64,000 bases of DNA from assembly GCA_001899005.1 (NCBI GenBank), contig MKUW01000013.1:124001-188000 (forward strand), read 5' to 3'. Positions 21,096-30,947 of this stretch are shown piece after piece. The position numbers were made by a program, and so were the translations under genes. Position 1 is the stretch's first letter, and each line of letters opens with the position of its first letter. Source of the stretch: Chloroflexi bacterium 44-23. Its GTDB lineage: Bacteria > Chloroflexota > Anaerolineae > Anaerolineales > Anaerolineaceae. A model generated the notes under the pieces. That model was not told the origin of the DNA. It saw only the letters and a list, made by a program, of their open reading frames with translations, and made no database searches.

Positions 21096-21197
21096 TTAGA
21101 TCCCGACTGCACCGGGGGCGCCTGCGCCAATGACGAAGAGAACAACGGTCAGGACAAAGAGGACGACACGGGTATCGAGTGATTTGATGAATGACAT
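21096..21197 (-). CDS. Tandem micropeptide copy 3 (33 aa)
   Basis: MSFIKSLDTRVVLFVLTVVLFVIGAGAPGAVGI*, RBS AAGGAGCTTTCC. Confidence 0.87.
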   Translation of the reverse strand: MSFIKSLDTRVVLFVLTVVLFVIGAGAPGAVGI

Positions 21198-21249
21198 GGA
21201 AAGCTCCTTATATATGGAAGGTTGAATAAAGATCAACTGAATTTAGGAA

Positions 21250-21351
21250 TTAGATCCCGACTGCACCAGGGGCGCCTGCGCCAATGACGAAGAGAACAAC
21301 GGTCAGAACAAAGAGGACAACACGGGTATCGAGCGATTTAATGAATGACAT
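21250..21351 (-). CDS. Tandem micropeptide copy 4 (33 aa)
   Basis: MSFIKSLDTRVVLFVLTVVLFVIGAGAPGAVGI*, RBS AAAGGAGTTTCCC. Confidence 0.87.
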   Translation of the reverse strand: MSFIKSLDTRVVLFVLTVVLFVIGAGAPGAVGI

Positions 21352-21402
21352 GGGAAACTCCTTTTACATTTTTGAGAAATAATAATTAAATGGTTTAAAG
21401 GC

Positions 21403-21519
21403 TTAAATGCCTACCGCACCAGGAGCGCCTGCTCCAATAATAAATACAACAACAGTCAGAAAGAAGAGAACAACACGAAGGTCTATTTTTTTTATCGAAG
21501 GGATTAATTTGGTTAACAT
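21403..21519 (-). CDS. Tandem micropeptide copy 5, divergent (38 aa)
   Basis: MLTKLIPSIKKIDLRVVLFFLTVVVFIIGAGAPGAVGI*, RBS AAAAGGAAT. C-terminal 11 aa identical to copies 1-4; N-terminus divergent. Confidence 0.85.
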   Translation of the reverse strand: MLTKLIPSIKKIDLRVVLFFLTVVVFIIGAGAPGAVGI

Positions 21520-21748
21520 ACAAAATATTCCTTTTGAGGTAATCTCACTGGCTTATTATGCCGAATGATGGTCTCAAAGCAGGCATTAAATTAGGCTTTA
21601 AAAAGCATCACTTTTGCCCAGTTTTTAAACCATTAGTGGATCTACCGCAAAGAAGAAACACTTCTTTATAGGAAAACCTGTGAATTTATTTTTACTGCAA
21701 CGAACAAAAACGCTTGGCACGATCTAACTGCTTGAGAAAATAAACAAA

Positions 21749-24700
21749 TTACTTGAGTAAATCCTGGTAAAGTTTTTGAGTTTGCAGGGATGGCGCAGCA
21801 TTAATCTCTTTTTCGAAGACTTCAACACAACGTTGATATTGGCGCACCAAGCCAGCCCGGTTTCCTCTGGCAGCGTAAATTCGGAGTGCTAAACGGTGGG
21901 CATCTTCCAGTAAATTATCTTCGCTTAACAAACGTTGGCAGAATTCCTGGGCAAGTTCATAATTGGCCAAATCGAGATAAATCTTCGAAACTTGCATGAG
22001 GATGTTGAGATAATTCTGGCGCAGATATTCGCGGGAGGGAATAACCCAGGTTTCATCAATTTCAGATAAATAATTTCCGCGATAATGTTTTATGGCTTCA
22101 CGGAAGTAAGTCAACTTTTGGATTGGATCTTTCATCTGACCGGCATGAACGCACTCTTTCAAGAAGAGCTCGACATCATATTCATAATCCAGACTGTTAT
22201 TAAAGCGGTAAATATCCTGTTCCAGAATTATGGTGTTTTTTCCTACTGCTCGGCGCAGGCGATATACTGTGTTCTTAAAACGGAATTTTGCTTCCTCGGA
22301 TGAGGCATCCGGCCAGAAAACAACACTGATTTCTTCCTTGGTCATCCCTTCTGGTTTGGCCAGTAACATAAAAAACATATCGCGAGCTGCCTGGGTTTGC
22401 CAATCTGAACTGGTGATAATCTGGCTGTTGAATTGAACCTGCATTCGTCCCAGGGAGCGGATGTGCAGTGTGGGTGGTGCCAGCGGAACCAGGCGGGCAT
22501 TCTCGCGCAGAAAACGTCGTAATGCAGTGCGTTTTTTCTTAAAGTTTTCAATTTCCTGCTGAAAACGGGCAAATTCGTCATTCAGATAATTCGCTTGACA
22601 GGCAGCCAGTAGTTCCTGATGGCGGGCAGCAGTGGCGATCAGTGAAACGGGTAGAAATTCTCCATCCAGGCTCGTGACAAGGTAAAGAAAATTCTCGATA
22701 ATTTTTTCAGGATAATTGTCGGCGTGGTAAGCCAGCATCAGGTATAAATGAGCTCTTTCGATCTGAACCTTGTGACCTTCTTTTGTAAAATAACTGCATG
22801 CATTTTCAAGTCTGGGAATGATCTCATTCGCTTTGTGTTCTAAAATCTTTAAGCCGCAAAACTCTAATTCGCATAAATAGAACTCCATTTCAGAACCTTG
22901 CGGGGCAACCAATTCCTGGGCTTGTTGAATGTGTTGGTACCCGGCAACAAAATCACCACATTTGCCGTTTAGAGCTGCGGACTGTACGTTAATATAAACC
23001 TGTAAAAAATGTTCCTGAGCGTGGTCAGCAATTTCGGCAGCCATTTGATAAATTTGTAATGATTGTTCATCAGCTTGAAGTTCGGCGTATAGGTCAGCAA
23101 TACCGGTCAGGACATAGGCTTCCATACGTTTGTAGTCGCAAGATCTGGCATAGTCTAAAGATCGATCGAAGGATTTGATCGCCTCTTCGTAATTACCCAT
23201 CATTTGTTCCAGGACACCCAGGTTATTCAAAAGATTGGAAAGCCAGACAGGATTCTCCACTTTTTCCCAGTAGATTAAAGCAGAAGCGTACTTTTCCTTC
23301 GAAAGGGTATATTCCCCCAGACTCTCATAAGCAAGCCCCATTTCGAGATTAATAACCGCTTCATTCTTCTGGTCATTGATAGAGCGGATGATGTTTGAGG
23401 CATCTCCGAGCCATTTTAAAGCATCCTGCATTTTTCCTTTTAGATAGAAGCACAGGCCGATATTACGGTAGGCTTCCCCCAAGATTTTCCGCTGATCAAG
23501 GTCATTTTGGATGAGTTGTATACATTCATTGGCATCTGAAATTGAATCATCTAATTGACCTTTGAGATAGTACTGTTTGGCGCGCATCGAGAGGGTTCGT
23601 GCCAGATGGACGCGATCCTGTGGGAGTTGCATGGCGCCAATGGCCTGATTATAAAGGGTTAATGCGAGCGAATTATCCCCGAGCGCCATGGCGATATAGC
23701 CCTGCAAGGCGATGATGAACGGTCTGGAATTAAGAATTTCAACGGGTAGCGCATCAATCCAGGCAGAAAGGGTTGAGATGCGCCCGCCGGTGATAATATC
23801 CGGTTCAGCTGTTTCGATTAGATTGACCAGCTCTTCCGGCATATTAAGTTGGCGGTAAATGGTGAATGCCCGATCCCATTCACTGTTCTGGATACAGACC
23901 AATGCCAGGCTTTTTTCAATCGTACGGGCTTCCTCAGGGCGTTCCCGGAAGATCTGCATCACCAAAAACTCGAGAAAGAGCGGATGGTAACGCAGCCAAT
24001 CCCCGTCTTCACCGACAGGCATAGCAAAAAGGTTGTTGTGCTGGATACTACTCATCCACTGCAACCAGGGTTCATCTGGTAAACCGAGTGCATGCGTTAA
24101 TACCTGGCTGCAACGTTCAGTATTAAACTCACCCAACAGAGATGTTCTCAGCAAAAATGTACGGATATCATCTGGCAATTCATTGATCAATTGAAGGAAG
24201 TAATCATCCAGCCCAAACCTTGACACACGGGCCAGCCGCTGGCGTGCGGCTGAGCCATTCGCTTTTACCTGGCTGGCCAGCACAATGCCAGTTACCCAGC
24301 CTTCGGATCGCTGAAGGATTTGTTCTGCGACATTAACACTGAGGTGTTCGTGAAGGCTGAGAGCGTACAGGCTCTGGATTTCCTCGACGCTGAAGGCTAA
24401 TTCTTCAAAGCTGATCCCGCCTACTTCAGAACGGGCGGCCATGATGGGTAGATCGGGCAAAGAGAGCAAGGAGCGAGAAGTGATGATCAGGTGACAGTTT
24501 TCCTCCACATCTTGAAGGAAACGGCTGATGAAGTGGCGGATCTGCATGTTGTCGTTGACCAGGTGATAATCATCGAGTACAAGCAGAAAATGCTCAGGAA
24601 TCGTATCGTAAATTTCATTAATCAGAATGGTGGCGATAAAATCGACATCCAGCTGGCCCTGAACACCCGAGAGAGCAGCCACAGTGCGTTGACCGAAAAA

Positions 24701-24979
24701 TGGAAAACGCAATCGGATGGCAGCTGCGAAATATGCTATGAATTGTAGCGGATCGTAGTCAAGACGGTCGATTGTGTACCAGCAGACCGGCAATTCACAA
24801 TTATTGATGAAGTCGACTAACAACGAAGTCTTGCCATAACCGGCTGGGGCAGAAACCAGTACCAGCCGTTTTTCAATCAATTCAGAGAGTAAATTATTGA
24901 GGCGAGGGCGCGCGACCAGACCTTCCAGGCGTCTGGGAGCTGTGATTCGTGTACGAATGATTCCATAGTCAGAAAACAC
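21749..24979 (-). CDS. Large MalT/LAL-like ATPase-TPR transcriptional regulator with C-terminal OmpR-like wHTH plus BTAD domain
   Basis: Walker A SAPAGYGKTSLLVDF, VLDDYHLV, central TPR region, C-terminal LHIRSLGRMQVQFNSQIITSSDWQTQAARDMFFMLL...LRIYAARGNRAGLVRQYQRCVEVFEKEI typical of BTAD. Confidence 0.92.
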   Translation of the reverse strand: MFSDYGIIRTRITAPRRLEGLVARPRLNNLLSELIEKRLVLVSAPAGYGKTSLLVDFINNCELPVCWYTIDRLDYDPLQFIAYFAAAIRLRFPFFGQRTVAALSGVQGQLDVDFIATILINEIYDTIPEHFLLVLDDYHLVNDNMQIRHFISRFLQDVEENCHLIITSRSLLSLPDLPIMAARSEVGGISFEELAFSVEEIQSLYALSLHEHLSVNVAEQILQRSEGWVTGIVLASQVKANGSAARQRLARVSRFGLDDYFLQLINELPDDIRTFLLRTSLLGEFNTERCSQVLTHALGLPDEPWLQWMSSIQHNNLFAMPVGEDGDWLRYHPLFLEFLVMQIFRERPEEARTIEKSLALVCIQNSEWDRAFTIYRQLNMPEELVNLIETAEPDIITGGRISTLSAWIDALPVEILNSRPFIIALQGYIAMALGDNSLALTLYNQAIGAMQLPQDRVHLARTLSMRAKQYYLKGQLDDSISDANECIQLIQNDLDQRKILGEAYRNIGLCFYLKGKMQDALKWLGDASNIIRSINDQKNEAVINLEMGLAYESLGEYTLSKEKYASALIYWEKVENPVWLSNLLNNLGVLEQMMGNYEEAIKSFDRSLDYARSCDYKRMEAYVLTGIADLYAELQADEQSLQIYQMAAEIADHAQEHFLQVYINVQSAALNGKCGDFVAGYQHIQQAQELVAPQGSEMEFYLCELEFCGLKILEHKANEIIPRLENACSYFTKEGHKVQIERAHLYLMLAYHADNYPEKIIENFLYLVTSLDGEFLPVSLIATAARHQELLAACQANYLNDEFARFQQEIENFKKKRTALRRFLRENARLVPLAPPTLHIRSLGRMQVQFNSQIITSSDWQTQAARDMFFMLLAKPEGMTKEEISVVFWPDASSEEAKFRFKNTVYRLRRAVGKNTIILEQDIYRFNNSLDYEYDVELFLKECVHAGQMKDPIQKLTYFREAIKHYRGNYLSEIDETWVIPSREYLRQNYLNILMQVSKIYLDLANYELAQEFCQRLLSEDNLLEDAHRLALRIYAARGNRAGLVRQYQRCVEVFEKEINAAPSLQTQKLYQDLLK

Positions 24980-25371
24980 GCACTAAACCTTCCGTATATT
25001 ATTATAACCAGAAAAAGTATCTTTACAATAAAACAGGGGTGAAGAGTGTTTCTTGACAGTCGACCGGACGCCTGTCAAAATACACTCTGCTGCTAATTTT
25101 TAAAAGTTACCAGAGAAAAATTAGCGAAATAAACTTTAATGGACAATATTATCAAATTTGATTTCACTGCAAGAATCACAAAATGGCCAAATGTGTAGTA
25201 AGGGATATCGGATTCCTTGCAATCTTCTGATCGTACCAAGTATTTCGCAATGTCTGCAGACCAGCCAGTCCGGAATCACGTGGGAAATTTAAATTCTTCT
25301 AAGGGCTAGCGAGCTGCCCGCAAAAATATTATCCAATAATTGTGGTTCAAGTTAAGAACTCTTAAAAATAG

Positions 25372-25423
25372 TTGACATTCTTCAAGAGAATGGCTATACT
25401 AAATTTTGGGAGCGCTCCTAAAA
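25372..25423 (+). promoter_or_regulatory. Sigma70-like promoter plus LacI-type operator upstream of lacI
   Basis: TTGACA (25372-25377), 17-bp spacer, TATACT (25395-25400), then near-perfect palindrome TTTTGGGAGCGCTCCTAAAA (25404-25423) centred on CG. Confidence 0.8.
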
Positions 25424-25520
25424 TCTCCCAAAACAAAGTCAATTTTTCCCAATTTTAACCATTTGGAATGCCAAATCCCAATTTTTTCATGAGAGCGGTA
25501 CCAAACCGCGGAGAAATCGA

Positions 25521-26558
25521 GTGAAAAACCTTACCCTTGAAGATATTGCTGAGCGCGCCGGAGTTTCCCGTTCCACGGTCTCACGCGTAATCAACAACCA
25601 GACCAGTGTCAGCAAACGGACGCATAAACGTGTAATGGATGTCATCGAGGAAACTAATTTTTACCCGAATGCAGCTGCTCGCACACTTGCTTCTCAACGC
25701 TCCTGGACGCTTGGCCTGGTGCTGCCACTCAGCGTTTCCATCTTTTTTACTGACCCATATTATCCTAACCTGACGCGCGGAATCGCACAGGCCTGCAACC
25801 AGAATAACTACACGCTGGCATTATTTTTGGTAGGCAGCAAAGAAGAGGAAGAAAATATGTACCCTCGCATCGCCCGAAAAGGCTTTCTGGATGGGGTTAT
25901 GGTGCAATCCGGCCATCATGGGGATCAGGGCATCATCGGAACTATGTTGGATATGAACATCCCGATGGTTGTTATTGGCCGGCCTTTCCGTTCAGATAAT
26001 GTCTCTTATGTTGATATTGATAATGTTAATTCGGCTTATAACGCTGTCAGTCACCTTGTTCGGCTTGGCCGACGGCGAATTGCGACGATTACAGGTCCCT
26101 TCGATAGCACAGTTGGAATTGACCGGCTGGAAGGATACCGAAAAGCACTTGTTGAACGCAATCTGCCTTATGACCCGAATCTGGTGGTAGAAGGTGATTT
26201 CACGGAGCCTGGCGGTTATTATGCCATACAGAAAATTCTCCCGTTAAAACCGGATGCCATATTTGCTGCCTCGGATGTGATGGCGATGGGAGCGATGCGC
26301 GCTATCAATGAGGCTGGTATGAAGATTCCGGATGATATTGCACTGGTCGGCTTTGATGACCTGCCTTTGTCATCTTACTCCAGTGTGCAGCTGACCACTG
26401 TTCGCCAGCCAGTTGTTCAATCGGGTATTCGTGTTGTGGAAACTTTGATTGATATGATCGAAAATGGCAATGAAAAACCTATCCATACCATAATGGATAC
26501 GGATTTGATCATTCGTAATTCCTGTGGTGCCAATCAACAAATGCACAATTTCAAGTAG
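25521..26558 (+). CDS. LacI family transcriptional regulator
   Basis: LTLEDIAERAGVSRSTVSRVINNQTSVSKRTHKRV HTH and periplasmic-binding-like effector domain. Confidence 0.95.
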   Translation: MKNLTLEDIAERAGVSRSTVSRVINNQTSVSKRTHKRVMDVIEETNFYPNAAARTLASQRSWTLGLVLPLSVSIFFTDPYYPNLTRGIAQACNQNNYTLALFLVGSKEEEENMYPRIARKGFLDGVMVQSGHHGDQGIIGTMLDMNIPMVVIGRPFRSDNVSYVDIDNVNSAYNAVSHLVRLGRRRIATITGPFDSTVGIDRLEGYRKALVERNLPYDPNLVVEGDFTEPGGYYAIQKILPLKPDAIFAASDVMAMGAMRAINEAGMKIPDDIALVGFDDLPLSSYSSVQLTTVRQPVVQSGIRVVETLIDMIENGNEKPIHTIMDTDLIIRNSCGANQQMHNFK

Positions 26559-26675
26559 CATTTCAGTTTAAAAATAATTACTTGCAATGAATTTTCAGGA
26601 GGTGAATATAGGAAAAGATCCCACAATGTTCGTGACTGATCCGTTACTATTCAACTACTTATAAGGAGAATGAAA

Positions 26676-28589
26676 ATGAAACGCATTTCTATCGTATTGT
26701 CAGTTCTGATTGCCATCAGCATGCTGCTGGCAGCTTGCCAGCCGGCACCCGCCGCAACTGACGTCCCGGTAGCAACAGATGCCCCCATGGCAACTGATGC
26801 ACCTAAAGCCACAGATGCCCCCAAGGCAACCGAAGCTCCTATGGCAACCACTGCTCCAGTTGATGCAAATTCTCTCCCACGTGAAGAGACTCTTTATTTC
26901 AATGGGCAGCAATGGGGAACAGTTGTATGTTGGAATCCTTATTCATCCAACTGTAACAATGCTATGGCGCTTGCACAACAAGATAATGCTCGTGTCCCGA
27001 TGTTTGAGACCCCCTACCTGTACGATATGCTCGATGGCAATGTATATCCTTTACTGGCAGACGGCCCATTCAAATGGGATGATGGCATGACTCAGATTAC
27101 CTTTAAGCTGAATCCCGCTGCCAAGTGGAGTGATGGCACTCCAGTGACCGCTGATGATGTCGCTTATACCTGGGCATCCCATGTCAAGTACAACACTCAA
27201 TTCGGTGCTGCCAACAAAGATTATATTGATACTATCGAAGCCGCTGACCCGCTAACTGTTGTGGTTAAAGCCAAACTTGGTGAAGATGGCAAAGCCATTA
27301 ACCCGTTATTAGTCAATGCGTACTTAAGTAGCAACTATGTTATTCAAAAGGCATGGACGCAGACTCTGGAAGCCCGTACCGGTGGGGATGCAGCTGCATT
27401 TATGGCGGATGTAGCTGATGATGTGGTTTTCTCTGGGCCGTATCACAAATTCTTCTCAGATGATTCCAAAGTTGTCTTAATTCGAGATGATAACTACTGG
27501 GGTCAGGATGCCAGCATGTTTGGCAAGCTGCCTATACCAAAGTATCTGGCTCATGTCATTTACAAAGATAACGCAGCCGGTACCACCGCCCTCCAGGCCG
27601 GTGAAGTGGATGTAAGCCAGCAATTCAACTCGAACGTGCAAGATTTCTGGCTCAAGCAAAATTTGCCAATTTCCACGTATCTGCCCGATGCGCCTTATGG
27701 CATTGGTGCCAGCCTGCCGACCGCTTTCTTCAACAAAGCATCTTATGGCTTGGATCAATTAGCCATTCGCAAGGCAATTGCCATTGCAGTTGACTATGAC
27801 ACCATTATTGCGAATGCAATGACCAATCAATCCGCAACTTTTGCACAAGTTCCTCGATCGTTGATGAACCCAACCCCAGGTGAACAGGCTCTCTATGATC
27901 ATGATGCTGTCAAAGACCTGCAATGGGTTGGCAATGACATCGAAGGTGCAAACAAGTTACTCGACGATGCCGGTATCAAAGATACCAATGGCGATGGATG
28001 GCGTGAATTCAATGGCAAGGATCTTCACTACGTAGCTACCTGCCCGGATGGCTGGTCTGATTGGCAAGCTGCCATTGAAGTTGTGGCTGCAGCCGGTAAG
28101 AATATTGGCATTGATATCACCACTAATTACCCTGATTGGTCAGTATACCAAACCATTGTCACCAACTGGCCACTCCCTGAGAAAGATTTCGACATTTTTA
28201 TGATGTGGAGTGATGGTGCCGGACCGACTCAACCTTGGGGTCGTATCCGCCATCTACTAAGTGGCGAATTTGCTGAAACCACCAACAACTGGAATGGTAA
28301 CTGGGGCGCTTATAATAATCCTGAAGTTAATGCCTGGATTGCTGAGCTGCCAACCATGTCCGATCCGGCCGCGATGAAAGAAGTCTACACAAACCTGGTG
28401 AAAGCATACTTAACAGATATTCCATCATTCACACTCATGTATCGCCCACAATCGTTCCATACAGTGAATGAATCTGTCTGGACAAATTTCCCGCATGAAA
28501 ATGATGGTACCAATCCCCCTGTTCCTCCGCTGGATATGACTGACGGATGGGCTATAGCGGGTCTTTATAACCTGACTCTTGTGAAGTAA
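26676..28589 (+). CDS. ABC transporter substrate-binding lipoprotein (SBP_bac_5 family)
   Basis: Lipobox LLAAC, ATDAPxATDAP low-complexity linker, [24 protein letters not shown] family-5 signature. Confidence 0.93.
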   Translation: MKRISIVLSVLIAISMLLAACQPAPAATDVPVATDAPMATDAPKATDAPKATEAPMATTAPVDANSLPREETLYFNGQQWGTVVCWNPYSSNCNNAMALAQQDNARVPMFETPYLYDMLDGNVYPLLADGPFKWDDGMTQITFKLNPAAKWSDGTPVTADDVAYTWASHVKYNTQFGAANKDYIDTIEAADPLTVVVKAKLGEDGKAINPLLVNAYLSSNYVIQKAWTQTLEARTGGDAAAFMADVADDVVFSGPYHKFFSDDSKVVLIRDDNYWGQDASMFGKLPIPKYLAHVIYKDNAAGTTALQAGEVDVSQQFNSNVQDFWLKQNLPISTYLPDAPYGIGASLPTAFFNKASYGLDQLAIRKAIAIAVDYDTIIANAMTNQSATFAQVPRSLMNPTPGEQALYDHDAVKDLQWVGNDIEGANKLLDDAGIKDTNGDGWREFNGKDLHYVATCPDGWSDWQAAIEVVAAAGKNIGIDITTNYPDWSVYQTIVTNWPLPEKDFDIFMMWSDGAGPTQPWGRIRHLLSGEFAETTNNWNGNWGAYNNPEVNAWIAELPTMSDPAAMKEVYTNLVKAYLTDIPSFTLMYRPQSFHTVNESVWTNFPHENDGTNPPVPPLDMTDGWAIAGLYNLTLVK

Positions 28590-28608
28590 GAAACAATAAT
28601 CATGTAAA

Positions 28609-28644
28609 AACAGCCATGTTCCTGTAAAATGGAACATGGCTGTT
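28609..28644 (+). terminator. Perfect 14-bp stem-loop between SBP and permease genes (attenuator or mRNA-stability element)
   Basis: AACAGCCATGTTCC-TGTAAAAT-GGAACATGGCTGTT. Confidence 0.75.
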
Positions 28645-28667
28645 GATTACTAAAAGGAGGAAATACG

Positions 28668-29672
28668 TTGAAAGGTTACCGGAAGTATTTTCTTAACAAG
28701 ATTCTCTGGTTATTAATTACCCTTGTTTTTGCTTTTATTCTTAATTTTATCCTGCCCCGTATGATGCCAGGCGATCCGGTTGCTGCGATTGTCGCCAGGC
28801 TTGCACAGGGTATGTCAAATTCAACTGGGATGAAACAGGTTTACGAACAATATACGTCTTTGTTTGGGACAAACCTGCCACTCTACCAACAATTTTTCAT
28901 ATATGTAAATAACGCTCTTCATGGTAATTTTGGTATTTCCTTTAGTCAATATCCTCGGACAGTTTCTGACATCCTCAAATCTTCTCTCATTTGGACAATT
29001 GCACTTCAGTTTCCGGCGATAATTGTTGGTTGGATAATTGGCAATACGTTGGGAGCACTGGCAGCGTACCTGAAAAAGGGATTTGATAAAGTCTTATTAC
29101 CTGTCAGTATTTTTATTAGTAATTTTCCGCCATTTGGAATGGCGGTTATCTTGTTGGTTATCTTTGCTGTGAATTTGAAATGGTTTCCCACTTCGGGCGG
29201 TTATGGCTTTGATCTGATTCCAAACTTAAGTTGGAAATTCGTTTGGTCGGTGATTGTTCATTACCAATTACCATTTTGGTCAATTGTCCTGATTGCAATC
29301 GGTGGACAGGCAATCGGTATGCGTTCCATGTCAATTTATGAGTTGAACGCAGATTATGTAAAGTACAGCCGCTTCCTTGGAATCAAGGATCGTAAAATTG
29401 TTTGGTATGTTTTTCGAAATGCCATGCTCCCGCAGGTAACCGGCCTGGCTCTTTCAATTGGCACAATGGTCAGTGGAGCACTGATCGCTGAAATCATATT
29501 CAGTTATCCTGGTCTTGGCACCACGCTACTGAACGGTATTAAAGGCCAGGATTATCCACTCATATCTGCAACAACATTAATAATCACCTTAATGGTACTG
29601 TTTGCAAATTTTGTTGTAGAACTCGTTTATGGCTTAATTGATCCCCGAATCAAAGCAGCACAGGCCGATTAA
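28668..29672 (+). CDS. ABC transporter permease (DppB/OppB type)
   Basis: [14 protein letters not shown]-terminal motif, EAA loop region [30 protein letters not shown]. Confidence 0.93.
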   Translation: MKGYRKYFLNKILWLLITLVFAFILNFILPRMMPGDPVAAIVARLAQGMSNSTGMKQVYEQYTSLFGTNLPLYQQFFIYVNNALHGNFGISFSQYPRTVSDILKSSLIWTIALQFPAIIVGWIIGNTLGALAAYLKKGFDKVLLPVSIFISNFPPFGMAVILLVIFAVNLKWFPTSGGYGFDLIPNLSWKFVWSVIVHYQLPFWSIVLIAIGGQAIGMRSMSIYELNADYVKYSRFLGIKDRKIVWYVFRNAMLPQVTGLALSIGTMVSGALIAEIIFSYPGLGTTLLNGIKGQDYPLISATTLIITLMVLFANFVVELVYGLIDPRIKAAQAD

Positions 29673-29686
29673 GCGGAGATGCGGAA

Positions 29687-30940
29687 ATGAAACATACACT
29701 TCAACAAGTCTTTCGATCCGGTAAATTCGTTGTCGGGTTTATCATTTTTTGCATATTGTTGCTGATTGTTCTGATTTACCCGTTGATTGTAACTGACCCC
29801 CCTTTAACAATCATTGCACAAGGGACTTTTTTCCCCCCCGGTATCTATGTTAATACCTACGACAGCGTAAATTCTCCATCTACATACATTCTTAACCTTG
29901 AAAATGCCGGAGTAAAACGTATTGCTTCCAAATTGAGTGATGAAGACCGTTTGGCTATGCAAGAGTTTCTGATAGTGGCTGGTGTCCCTGCGGAAGATAT
30001 TGATATTACCAACACCCCGCAGCTCTTGGAGCAATGGAATAGTAATTACGACCCAAGCAAGAACATCAGCGGGATGACTCTGGCGCGTTCGAGATACTTT
30101 CAAAGGCTGAATACATCGCTTAAAGGGCTTCTTAAACCTGAAGGAGAAATTTTAGCTGCAATAAATGCAGATAGCGGCGATTTGGAACAGATTGGTTTGG
30201 TCAACCAAAATGATTATGTCAATGTCGGAGAGGTAGCCAATGTGCGCCTTTTAGCACTCGGAACTGATAATTTTGGTCGCGATATGTTAACGGAGCTGGT
30301 TCGGGCTGCCGGAGTATCTTTGCTGATCGGATTGGTTGCCGGCCTGGTCGCAACATTGATTGGCTTGGTACTGGGATTGGTGTCTGGTTATATTGGCGGA
30401 ATTGTTGACGATTTAATCATGTTTGTCACCAATCTTTTCATCGTGATTCCTTCATTTGTGTTGTTGATTTTGATATCTTTTAGTATCGGACAGAATAAAC
30501 GTGGTGCTTTTACTATAGCGCTCGTAATTGGCCTGACTTCCTGGGTTTGGACTGCCAGAGCTGTGCGATCGCAAGTCATTTCCTTACGTAATCGAGATCA
30601 TGTAAATCTTTCCAAACTTTCCGGTCATTCGATTTTTCATATCATTCTCAATGATATCCTGCCATATATTGCTTCGTATGTCATCATGGCCTTCATTTTG
30701 CAAATTTCCTCTGCAATTTTGGTAGAAGCGAGTTTGTCAATCATCGGTCTGGGTCCCCGCACGACAGAAGTACCAACCTTGGGACTCTTAATGAACTGGG
30801 CAATGATCTATCAGGCCCATATTATTGGCAAATGGTGGGCGTATTTCCCGGTGCTGGTTGTCATCGCGCTGATCACCTTCTCGATGAATTTAATGAATAC
30901 GGGGCTGGATCAGGTATTCAATCCAGCTTTGAGAGAGTAG
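29687..30940 (+). CDS. ABC transporter permease (DppC/OppC type) with enlarged extracytoplasmic segment
   Basis: [26 protein letters not shown] motif, about 190 aa after the start rather than the usual position; C-terminal permease core. Confidence 0.92.
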   Translation: MKHTLQQVFRSGKFVVGFIIFCILLLIVLIYPLIVTDPPLTIIAQGTFFPPGIYVNTYDSVNSPSTYILNLENAGVKRIASKLSDEDRLAMQEFLIVAGVPAEDIDITNTPQLLEQWNSNYDPSKNISGMTLARSRYFQRLNTSLKGLLKPEGEILAAINADSGDLEQIGLVNQNDYVNVGEVANVRLLALGTDNFGRDMLTELVRAAGVSLLIGLVAGLVATLIGLVLGLVSGYIGGIVDDLIMFVTNLFIVIPSFVLLILISFSIGQNKRGAFTIALVIGLTSWVWTARAVRSQVISLRNRDHVNLSKLSGHSIFHIILNDILPYIASYVIMAFILQISSAILVEASLSIIGLGPRTTEVPTLGLLMNWAMIYQAHIIGKWWAYFPVLVVIALITFSMNLMNTGLDQVFNPALRE

Positions 30941-30947
30941 GTGTTTA

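Noticed and set aside
26592-26662. AGGAGG motif followed by a 12-codon ORF ([12 protein letters not shown]) upstream of the SBP gene
   Set aside because: The SD is about 24 nt from the ATG, and the peptide has no repeat or supporting feature. Unlike the micropeptide array, there is no conservation evidence.
26651-26912. Minus-strand ORFs with [26 protein letters not shown] repeats
   Set aside because: Antisense reading of the ATDAP low-complexity linker of the SBP lipoprotein. The plus-strand frame is clearly the coding one, and it is not a CRISPR or structured repeat.
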